64,000 bases of DNA from assembly GCF_007655135.1 (NCBI RefSeq), contig NC_045129.1, positions 31,187,122 to 31,251,121 on the forward strand, written 5' to 3'. Source of the stretch: Punica granatum. Taxonomy: Eukaryota; Streptophyta; Magnoliopsida; Myrtales; Lythraceae. The number at the start of each line of letters is the position of its first letter. Position 1 is the first letter of the stretch. The position numbers and the translations under genes are program-made. The notes under the pieces are model-generated. The model was not told the DNA's origin and ran no database searches. It worked only from the letters and a program-made list of their open reading frames with translations. This document shows positions 23,854-33,599 of this stretch, in pieces.

Positions 23854-25453
23854 GTAATACTGTTAAAAGAGACTGAACAAATTATCTTTTATTTATTCAT
23901 TTATTCTTTAATTTTTTATAAATTAAGGGGGAGATAATAAATTACTAATTACAAGGCAGATGGTTGGCCTTGCGCCAGTTCGTGAGTGGCCGCAATGGTG
24001 CTCTTCTTCGGGACATTCGCGAGCTTCTTTCAGAGTGACCGGTGTTCGCCATACGTAGCGGCAAGGAAATTCATGTGAAGATTTGACTGTCGAATTATAA
24101 TTTTTCCTTTCCTTTCAGGATCTACCGATTGAGTATCTGCTCTTTTGGGTTTGGTGTCCTAGTTGTTTGGTGATGTGCTTTTGGGGCCTCCATCGATCGT
24201 ACCTGTATTGCTTAGTTATATTCATCGAATTTAGGGCTTCCGCTCTATATTTCACCTAAGAAAAGGCAAAAGGTTAAATCATACCTTTTGTATAATAAAT
24301 TGAACACCTTGTGGTGGAGTTTAAATGCATCATAGGGAATTGAAATGCACTAGACGCATTTGTGATGAGATAAAATTAACTATTCAGTGGGTATAATGAG
24401 TTTCATCTAATAGACTGAATATGTCTTGTGAATAAAAAAAAAAAGAAAAAAAAATGAGTACCGTACATTGGAAGGAGATTAACATCTAATTAACCCCAAA
24501 TTAGACTGTGTACTACCTGGGCTGGGCATCTTTTTCGATCCATAGGTTTTTATTGTTCAACTCATCATGCAGGGAGGAGGAGGATGCCATCCCTAATTGC
24601 CCTCAGTTTGGCCACAACATTGGAAGGCCCTCCTCAAGTATCTCAAGCAGCTAACCAATATGTTGGATTGCCAGGAGCTTGTTAGTCTTCCGTGACCTGT
24701 TACTATATAGGCATTTCACCGAGGAAGCATATCTTATTCGGCATGCCGAGCCATATATCTATAACTCCCTTTTTTTTTCGCCTGGTAAAAAGAGCCCTCT
24801 AACTTAAGATTCATAAGAGAAATTTCGTAAACCATCGCTATATGTATATGCATAGCTTGGAGAAAAGAACAATACAATACATATATACACATAAGAAGAA
24901 TCTTAATACATAGCAAATGAACGTGTAACAACTTATAGCTAATCCTCATAAACAAATCACTTGAAATCCTGTAACATTTTAGGAACAGAGGTCGACATGA
25001 TCGAACTCATAAAATATCAGTCTCAACTCTATAATTTTAATCGGGGTGAAACACAAGGGCTGTAGCATACAACTAATGGTACCAGAATTTTGTCTTTTTG
25101 CTCTTTCTTTTTCTGTTTTTTGTTTTTTCTGGTGAAGGGCGAAAGTCTGGTGGACTTTGCTGTCAGAGAGAATCTTAGCCAGGGTTTACCAAATATGTCT
25201 ATTTCCAGAAGCCATCAAAACATTTTCTTAGTCCCTTTGTTGGAAGGGAAAAAATATAATAAATAAAGGAGTTAAATAAATTATTAACACCATGGTTAGA
25301 AAATTAATTACAACTGAAGGCCAAATTGATTATGTTGCTGTTTTAATATTTTTTTGTCGCAGACATGTTAACCATCTCACCGATATTGTAATACTTAAGG
25401 TTGCCACGTCAATGGTGCTTTACCACGATTCCTTTCACACTCAATCAAGCACG
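23854..25453. other. Upstream region of the FIT-like gene
   Basis: The stretch 23960-24240 is less AT-rich than average but has no recognisable frame. The part at 24560-24690 could be a scrap of coding sequence; I cannot name it. The last few hundred bases should contain the promoter of the bHLH gene. Confidence 0.3.
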
Positions 25454-25461
25454 TATATATA
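25454..25461 (+). promoter_or_regulatory. TATA box of the FIT-like gene
   Basis: TATATATA lies 78 bases before the ATG at 25539, followed by a C/T-rich leader. Spacing fits transcription starting near 25490. Confidence 0.5.
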
Positions 25462-25538
25462 CTCGTCGATTTTCCTCTTGAGCCCTAACACCTCTCGTTT
25501 TCCAACTTCCATCACATAAACAAGATCAGAAAAATATT

Positions 25539-27036
25539 ATGGATAGGTTTGATGATACATCTGGACACCTTCTAATGCACTGGAATGACTTTGTTCTTCC
25601 GGATTACATCGAGCATGGGGCCGACTTTGACCCCTTTGCGGCACTTGTTCCTGAAGAAACCCTCCCGATGCATGGTACTGTGTCCGGTCCTGGTTATATT
25701 GATGGCGTGAGGGTTGATAGCCAGTTCGGTCCTGTCCCAGAAGACATGTTTGGAGTTAATGATCCTAGGTTTGAGAATACGAATTTCGTTCTCAATGGGC
25801 TCCCTGGGGGGTTCGAGGAAGACATGAAGAATGGAGAAGAAGACGGAGTTGATGATGATGATGAGGAGGAAGATTATTCATCTGCCACGACCACAACCGC
25901 AAACACGACTTCTGCCACTACTACTTCCAGTCCGAGGACACCAACCAAGAAGACGAAACCTGACCGGTCGAGGACATTAGTTTCAGAAAGAAGGAGGAGG
26001 GGACGGATGAAGGAGAAGCTCTATGCATTGCGTGCCCTGGTCCCTAACATAACCAAGGTACTATTTATTCTGATTGTTATGATTATCTGATGAAGGATGC
26101 TTACTCATAGACTAATTGCATAACTTACGTAACATGGATCATCATAGCTAGTGACATGAAAACTGTTTCAATTTCGGTATCAATTTTCATCAACTTTCAG
26201 ATGCATGAATGCAATAATCATGTGGGTCGACACTCTATGAATGAGATTCTTTTGTCGTTGATAATGGGTGCATATATGTAGATGGACAAGGCCTCCATTG
26301 TCGGAGATGCTGTGCTCTATGTGCAAGACCTTCAAATGCAAGCTAAGAAGCTGAAAGCCGAGATTGCAGGCCTCGAAGCATCCCTAGCAAGACCCCAGAA
26401 ATTGCACCAGGGCCAACCTGAAATGCGCTCGAAGAATATTCACCAAGCACCGAGGAGTACCATCCCTACACCCCGAAAGATATTGCAGGTCAGCACTCTA
26501 ATTGATAATTATAAGTTCTGTTTTTCTTTTTTCTTTTTTTTTCAGAGCTATAAGTTCATTTTACTTTGTAACAGTACAATATATGGAAGATATAAACGAA
26601 GGGGTGCTTATTCTATCGGTTTTTTTGTGCAATATGATTGGAACAGATGGACATGTTCCAAGTGGAAGAGAGAGGTTTCTATGTGCGACTAGTTTGCAAC
26701 AAAGGAGTTGGAGTCGCGGTTGCCCTCTACAAGGCCCTGGAGGCTCTAACCAGCTTCAATGTCCAGAGCTCCAACTTGGCTTCATCCTCTTTTTCTGACA
26801 GATTCATACTCACTCTCACTTTGAATGTAAAACCAAACTTCTTTGCTATATATGATCAGCTTCAATTATATTATTACTAATCATTTTTTGTTCTCTTATT
26901 CTAATTTTATTTTATTCTTTTTTCCCTTTTGAAATAGATCAAAGAAGGTGAACCTGATATGAACCTGCAGAATCTGAGGCTGTGGATTACCGGGTCTTTG
27001 TTGAACCGAGGGTTTGAGCTCATCCAAACGGCTTGA
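25539..27036 (+). CDS. FIT: FER/FIT-like bHLH transcription factor, four exons
   Basis: Exons are 25539-26057, 26282-26488, 26647-26826 and 26938-27036, all phase 0 with GT..AG borders; 334 residues (Arabidopsis FIT is about 318). An acidic N-terminal half (residues 1-130) with a D/E run is followed by a Thr/Ser stretch. The basic region TLVSERRRRGRMKEKL and helix 1 YALRALVPNITK end exon 1. The loop and helix 2 (MDKASIVGDAVLYVQDLQ) open exon 2. Exons 3-4 give an ACT-like C-terminal domain (DMFQVEERGFYVRLVCNKG, LRLWITGSLLNRGFELIQ). In the family, FIT/FER heterodimerises with group Ib bHLHs in root cells and activates ferric reductase and IRT1 genes under iron deficiency. The match to this subgroup is specific in both bHLH and C-terminal parts. 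No frameshift is seen. Confidence 0.93.
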
Positions 27037-27662
27037 ATCAATTCTTAACTTGGAATTTCCGAATCATACAGGTCATTCGATGATATCTAGCAGTATAACA
27101 TTCTCTCATCAGCTTAGCCTTACTGAACTCGCTCTCATGGTCGTCACATCGGCTTTTCAATAACCCGAACGGACGAGAAGAGTGACTGATCTTTAAGAGT
27201 TGACTTTAAAAATACTAAAGTCCACCATTTGAAGTTTCTTTTTTATAGAGTTTACCGCGAAAGTCTGTTACGACATGATTGGCTAAGATGCATTTTTATG
27301 GAATATATTTCGTACATCTTCCCCTTCAAGTTCTTCCTAACAAGAAGTATTGGAGATATAGATATTGTCAAACTTATCCTCCTTCCGAAATGATTAAAGT
27401 CAACTGATATATTCATGGGGTTCTGCCCTTCAAGTGGATCTCAGTTCCCAGCCACTGATTATAAGATAATTTTATTTAATTTGCTTGTGGGTTTTTGCAT
27501 TATTGGGTGGAAGTCAGCTTCATTGTACTTGTACAAATCATCTATCATCTGTTACCACGAAAGGGAGAAATTTTTTTAATCGATATCCTGTGGTAATTAA
27601 ATCCTTGGTTAGCGATGAACTTTTATAATAAATCCTTTTTTTCTCGATGATAGCACGAGTTG
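27037..27662. other. 3' flank of the FIT-like gene
   Basis: This should contain the 3' UTR, with no obvious AATAAA close to the stop codon. A CACTA element begins about 630 bases downstream of the stop. Confidence 0.4.
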
Positions 27663-29388
27663 CACTACAAGAATTTCTCCAAATAGGGACGGCTAATAGA
27701 AACGGAATAAATTTCATATAAATTTGGAGATGGAATATGGACGGTAAAAAGACATAAGTAATTTTTTTACGGAATTTGAGACGGATTTTCCGTAGCAATA
27801 TTTTATAGACATCTAGACGAAAAACTCTGTCGCAATATTGAGATGAACAATTCCATCCAAAAGAACCGTACATATGCATATAGACGAACTTCCAGACTAA
27901 AATATTATACATACAAATAAAGATGAAAATTTTAGATGTTGCAATTCATCTAAATATTATGACGGATTACAGACATATATTTCGTCCATATCATAGAGAC
28001 GGAAATTTTCGTACCTACTAAATAAACGAAATTGAGATGGAGATGTCTGTCACCACTATAGAGAAGAAATTGAGATAAAACTATCCGCCCATATCGTAAA
28101 GACGAAAAATTCTGGCCCTATTCCGTCTATAATAAGTAAACTTTACCAACATGCTATCTTCATTTATTTTCACAGATCATTGCGAAAGACCACAGCTTCT
28201 CCCCTTTTTCTTGTCCTCTCTTTCAATTCGGCCCTCCTTTACCCCCACCGACGCCCTGTATATAGACGTCTTCGACGAATTTAAAGCATCCATCGATTCT
28301 ACATCGTCAATCTATTGTTCATTGTCAGGTAAGTCTTATCGATTCAAAATATTCTCAATTCAATTTAATATTTCATCATCAAACCTTAGTTTAGAGATAA
28401 GAACATTACAAATCTTTTACTAATATTAGATAGTGATCCATTTTATTTATTGCAAATATGTAGATAATAAATATTCCTCCGTATTGATCTAGGATGTACA
28501 ATAAATTGGACATGTCCGTCAAACATTATTATACAAAAAAAATTATTTTTTGATAAAGCAAAAATTGAATATCAATCTAGAAATATAATACTCCAATTTA
28601 TATTAGAAATATATTTAATTGTACAGAGAAGATAGATGTTAGAGCATAACATAGTGGTAAGGTGCGCGTGTGCCATAGTTGAGGCCCAAGATAGAGTCTC
28701 ACCCAATACAAAGTGCAGGTGCGAGCACACGGTGCTCCCACTCGCTGGGGGCTCGCTCAGCTAGGTTGGCCCTGGCCTCCTGGTAGTTGTCCCAACTATT
28801 CATACTTATTAAAAACACAAAACAGTAAAAAAAAAATTCATCTCGAGGGATTTTTGTTTATATTTTAGAGACAGAAAATTTCATCTATATTTCGTCCCTA
28901 TTTAAATAGGGACGGAATATGGATGGATATGATCCGTCTATTGTTCCATCTCTAATAGATGGCAAAAACTGTTAACATTTTTGTCTCTATCCTATGGATA
29001 GACTTATGAACGGTTCTTTCCGTCCCTTAGAAAGAAAAAAATTCGTCTCTATATCAAACTTGAGACGGTTTTGAAAATGCAATTTTTTTTTACTTATAGA
29101 CGGAAAAGTTCGTCTATATTCCGTCGGTATGTCCATAGAGACGGAATAGGTACAAATAGTGTTCGTCTTGTATGGACAAAACTGTTCGTCTCTAGTCCGT
29201 CTCCTAGAGACGGAATTTATACGGAATTTTCCGTTGCTAAGATTTGAGACGGGATGTTTCCTTCTCAACCCATGGCAGTGCTCAAATTAGAAACGATGCC
29301 AAGATTGTCTCGATTTTATTTTTATGGGTGGTATAGAGACGGATAGAGACGGATTCGGCCATCCCTATCTGGCGAAATTGTTGTAGTG
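27663..29388. mobile_element. CACTA non-autonomous element
   Basis: The left end CACTACAAGAATTTCTCCAA and the right end (reverse strand) CACTACAACAATTTCGCCAG match closely, and both run on into ATAGGGA(C/T)GG. Subterminal zones on both sides (27690-28130, 28850-29370) are packed with GAGACGGA/TCCGTCTC motifs in both orientations, the usual CACTA transposase-binding style. The 3-bp flanks are TTG and TTA (2 of 3). Internal frames (28151-28423, 28987-29268) are not transposase. A SINE-like insert sits at 28636-28840. Confidence 0.85.
28636..28840 (+). mobile_element. SINE-like insert inside the CACTA element
   Basis: AACATAGTGGTAAGGTGCGCG resembles a pol III A box. A weak B-box-like GTTGAGGCCCAAGATAG follows about 30 bases on. 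Then comes a GC-rich body (CGGTGCTCCCACTCGCTGGG) and an A-rich tail (AAACACAAAACAGTAAAAAAAAAA). Composition differs sharply from the surrounding CACTA interior. No target duplication was found. Confidence 0.4.
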
Positions 29389-30445
29389 TTACTCTCAATC
29401 TATTAGTTAAATTCGCTTTCAGATGTTGTCTAACCATGAGGTGTTTTCAACAGATTTCGAGTCCCTACTCTGCAAATAAGTTCCACCCATATATAACAGA
29501 ATTTGTCAACTATATCATAATTTTTTTTATTAACCCTACGAACTGTACGAAGGATGCATTTAGAGGTAAAATATGCGTAATGGAATAATGTTATACATCC
29601 AAATCCAAATCCAAATCCGTTTTCTTTTTCTTTTTCTTTTTTTTTCTTTGCTTGGGTTGAAAATTAGGGTATTCTTTTATTATCACAGAAATATGCTGAA
29701 CTAATAATAATACCGGAGTTAAAACGAGTGAACAGATAAAATATATAGTTGACAAATTACCCTGTTAATATGTGAACTTTACCTGCAAGGTAGGAATTTG
29801 AAACCCGCTAAAAGCTACTTACTAATGGGAGGAGTCGATACCTGATCATAGATTAAACTCAATTGATATGGCGAGGAGAGGACGACTCGAAATTTGGAAA
29901 GGAATAACAAAAAACGTGACTTTTGTGAGATGTGGAACTAAGCCAGTTGACTAGAAAGTTTTGACTGTTAGGACATGAGAATTGGTGATTGAAAGGAACA
30001 AAATCTCAAGGGGAAGACCCTACTTAAGGATTTCTGAATAAATGCAATAATTCAAGGCCATGTGAAGGAACAAGAGGAGGTCACTTTCTCCAGTCTGGGG
30101 TGTCTATCTTGAGGACTAACCAATTACATTATTTGCATGGCTCGTTTCATGAGGAAGACCCCTTAATCTCTCTTTATGGTGCTTTGGGACCTCCCTCTAA
30201 TTGGCCTTTTGCCCTTATCGGGTTCAAAAGAGATCGGAATTTAAGGCTACTGAAAAAAGTTCAAGCATGATGTTAATGGTGAACCGAATATTAGTTGGCG
30301 GCGCAACATGCTTCAATTACCTTTGCACTCGATGCCATTACAATGCGCTCGTAAAATACTTGAAAATTCAATGAGACCAGTATATTGTGAGTTATGGATA
30401 AATGTAATGTTATCAATGCGGCTATTATTTCTTCTTTTACCTCTT
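29389..30445. other. Intergenic, no gene recognised
   Basis: AT-rich DNA with a CCAAATCCAAATCC pentamer run and poly-T near 29600-29650. No frame or bounded element is supported. Confidence 0.3.
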
Positions 30446-30600
30446 TATTTTTCGGTTACAAGAAAAATTCTTGGGCATAGGATAATGAAATATAAATCTA
30501 ATAGTCAATAAAAAGAAATGCGAGTAGTACTTTCATCAAAATTGAACTTGAGATTACCTCGTAATTATTAGGCAAGCTCGTGGATAAATACCTGCACTGG
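30446..30600 (-). mobile_element. SINE-like copy, family 2
   Basis: It aligns with 42146-42300: TTACAA.AA.ATTCTT, then ATAATGAAATATAAATCT, then GTCAATAAA and a shared head. Its poly-T left edge marks the tail of a minus-strand copy, and the 62284-62436 copy belongs to the same broad family. No target duplication was seen here. Confidence 0.45.
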
Positions 30601-30889
30601 TTTTTTTTTCTTTTAATTAATTTTATCTTCGGAATGAAATGGTTATTATCAGGCACAAAGGAATACACTCCAAGCGAGCCCACCGGAATGAGATTTTTTT
30701 TTTGTTTTTTGGTAATAGACGAATGAGAATTTAATTCAGAAGTTGTACAACATGGAGACGTAACCAGTGACATGAATGGCAATTATTGGACCAAAAAAAA
30801 TTACAGACAGAAACGTTAATCAAATACAAATTAACAATGGAAAACGGACCAAGTACTCAACTCTCTCTCACAGCCGTTGAACCAAACTG

Positions 30890-31865
30890 CTAGTACTCCG
30901 AGCTTGGCAGCGGCTCGTGGGTGCGGCTGATGAACAAGAACTCGTACACGATACCGGCTAAGCCGCCACCAATGAGGGGCCCAGCCCAGTAGACCCAGTG
31001 GTTCTTCCAGCTCCAGCTCACAAGGGCCGGCCCAAATGAGACCGCTGGGTTCGCAGACGCCCCGTCAAATGCCCCGCCGGCTAGGATGTCCGCAGCCAGC
31101 ACCAAGCCGATGCAAAGGGGTGCAAGGATCCCGACGTTTCCCTTCTTAGGGTCGATCACTGTGGCGTAAACTGTATAGACCAGCGCGAAGGTCATCACTA
31201 TCTCGAACACGAATGCGTTCCACACGGTAACATCGGTTGAGAGCGAAAACGCCGGAGTGGTCTGTAAAGTTATTCCCAATAAAAGTAAAAGAATGAGCAC
31301 GTGCGAGTGAATATGCAATTAGTCTTTCTTCCTGTTATAGTAACTTCAATTATAATTTATAACCACATAAAGTCCTCCGATTATATTAACATCATTATGG
31401 AAAGCATACTCATGACGTTCCAATATGTAATTTGAAACTTTTTGGGATGAATATGCTCACCATGCCATGCGTGCAAAATTTTAGTAGCAGGCAAGCAACG
31501 GTCGAACCAAGAAGTTGGCCAATCCAATACATTATTCCTCGGAACAACGTAATGTTGCCTCCGATGAAGGCCCCGAACGTGACCGCGGGGTTCACATGGC
31601 CACCAGAAATGTTGGCCGCCACGGCGACGCCGACAAAGAGCCCGAACCCATGGGCCAGGGCAGCCATTATAATACCTGCCGGGGTGTTGGACCCATTGTC
31701 AGTGAGCTTGTTGAAGGCCATTCCGGACCCCTCGCCTACGAAGACAAAGATCAGGGTGCTTATGAACTCGGCTATTGCCGCCTTGAATGTGTCCACATGA
31801 TAGACCTCCTCAGGCCTCCCGAACGCAACGCGCTGGAACGGCAGCTCCAGGCCCCTACTCGCCAT
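30890..31865 (-). CDS. TIP1: Tonoplast intrinsic protein (aquaporin), TIP1 group, two exons
   Basis: Exons on the minus strand are 31865-31461 and 31261-30890, joined in phase 0 (GGCATG|GTGAGC ... TTACAG|ACCACT); 258 residues. Six membrane spans are expected. The two pore motifs are intact: HVNPAVTFG (NPA 92-94) and [11 protein letters not shown] (NPA 206-208). By alignment with TIP2;1 numbering the selectivity filter is His72, Ile194, Ala203, Val209, the HIAV set of TIP1 channels, which in the family pass water and small solutes such as urea and peroxide across the vacuolar membrane. The N-terminus [20 protein letters not shown] is several residues longer than most TIP1s. The tail HEPLPSSEY resembles TIP1;3, but I would not assign the isoform. 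Confidence 0.95.
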
Positions 31866-32600
31866 TGTAATAAATCCGTATAATGTGCGGACTACGTGCC
31901 CTCCTACTGAAATATCGGTATTCGATCGGGAGCTAGTGTGTTCTACTAGATGGGGAAAATAAGAGGATTGGACCCCCTTTTATGGACCGAAAAGGTCATG
32001 GCAAATGGCCGCTGCCATTTTAAGGACCCCACTAGATTTCAAAAATAGAGATTGTATTTGTTTAAGAACACGTGATAACGTGTAGGCAGAAATAAATTAC
32101 ATATTGCACGTGATAGCGAGTGTTGAAGATGTTAATCCCACATTAGAAAAATGAATGAATATTCATGGGTTTATATGAGACTTTAATACTACCACTTATT
32201 AATGTTGAGAAATTGGATTTTTTTTTTCCCTTCCATTGTATTAATGGGGTATGGGAGAGTTGGACTGTTAGTTGAGATGGACGACCGTGATTTTGAGTTT
32301 GGGTCTATTTCGCGGGGCAACATGCCTGTCCACACAGATAAGCACCACGCCTCCAAAATAATGCGGAAGCGACACGTGTACATCTCGGATAAGATCAAAC
32401 GAAAAGCCAAAACTTATTCAAAATGAAATGTCAATATCGTATTGCATTTTTTTACCTGAATTCAAGAGATTTTGAATTTGATTTTCACCCGCCAAACTTT
32501 TCTCGTAATTTTGCATTGCTCTTTCCTATCTCTTAATCGGGCCAATGATCCTCTTTTATAACCGGAAAGATGAAATGAATGAAATTAGGCCAACCTTCAA
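31866..32600. other. TIP promoter side and repeat-like sequence
   Basis: On the minus strand CATAAAAG (about 31978-31985) is a plausible TATA box for the aquaporin gene. The text at 32118-32215 (TTAATCCCACATTAG, then CATGGGTTTATATGAG) reads like the start of a plant LTR, but no partner LTR or duplication was found. Confidence 0.35.
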
Positions 32601-32612
32601 TTAGGTGGAGCA

Positions 32613-32765
32613 TGGGCCTTTACTGGGACTAATCACGGATCTCAGTTTGGGCCACAAATAATCTCGGATTTTGGCCCAAACAAGAGAATCCTGGACCCAA
32701 TAACTAATCATGGACCAGAGTGGAAAGGGCTAATTCTGTCGGGCCGCAGTCGAAATTATTGGGCC
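32613..32765. promoter_or_regulatory. Cluster of TGGGCC (site II-like) motifs
   Basis: TGGGCC at 32613, 32648 and 32760 and its complement GGCCCA at 32673. Such clusters usually sit just upstream of housekeeping genes, but the nearest coding start is CSD2, about 840 bases away, with a MITE in between. They may mark an unannotated promoter or an older CSD2 promoter pushed upstream. Confidence 0.35.
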
Positions 32766-33007
32766 GAATTGAGATCCACTCTCTCTCCATTCTCAAGCCC
32801 CGATTGCTACCATATGAATAATATCCCAAGCCAAGCTCGAGCTCGAGCTCGAGCGCGATCGAAACTGAGCACGAGCGCAATTGTTTCAAGTCAAGTCAAG
32901 TATGAGGCTAATATTCAACTCAACTCAGCTCGCCTTGATTAATACCCACTTTTGATAATTATTGGATGATCGTGTTTGGTATTCATTTGCACCGTGAAAT
33001 ATGTTAA

Positions 33008-33239
33008 TTCTGTGTTTGGTTTCATAATAGGATTTTAAAATCAGATTTTAATTTTGAAAAAAAGTGGTATAAATGAGACCCACCCTTTGACTTTATATGA
33101 GTCATGTTGTTTTGTTGTGAAAAAAAGTGGTATAAATGGAGCTCATTCTTTGACTTTGTATAAGTTATTTTGTTTTGTAGTGGGTAGAGTTAAGTTAGAA
33201 TTGTGATTTTAAAATTGCATTCACAAACCAAACAAGGCC
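33008..33239. mobile_element. Harbinger/Tourist-like MITE
   Basis: The right end, reverse strand, is GGCCTTGTTTGGTTTGTGAATG; the left end is TTCTGTGTTTGGTTTCATAA. Both continue into a TTTTAAAAT block. TAA lies on each side (33005-33007, 33240-33242), the 3-bp target these elements use. Inside, AAAAAAAGTGGTATAAATG(A/G) followed by TTTGACTTT.TAT occurs twice (about 33055-33115 and 33119-33175). Confidence 0.6.
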
Positions 33240-33599
33240 TAAATTTTTATGTGTTAAGTCATATTTCTCAAATGGCGAAAAAGAAAATCTAAATTCTTTT
33301 TTGGAGTATACATATTATTTAGACGCCTAATGGTGTTCATTCGTTATCGGCAAAAGAAAAATGGTGTTCGTTAATTCAAATTCGAGTCGGATTAGTCATT
33401 TGAGCGATAATACTATTCCAAATGCGAATTTCTCTATTCACAAAATTCGAATTAATCACATTAGTTATTATTTAAATAAACTTAAAAAGTGTTGGGGGGG
33501 AAGGAAACGGATAAAACTCCAAGAAAGTCGGGACGATATTTGACACAAAACACATCTAGTCAGTATTTCCTTCACTCTTCCCGGTCGAACCAACCGAAA

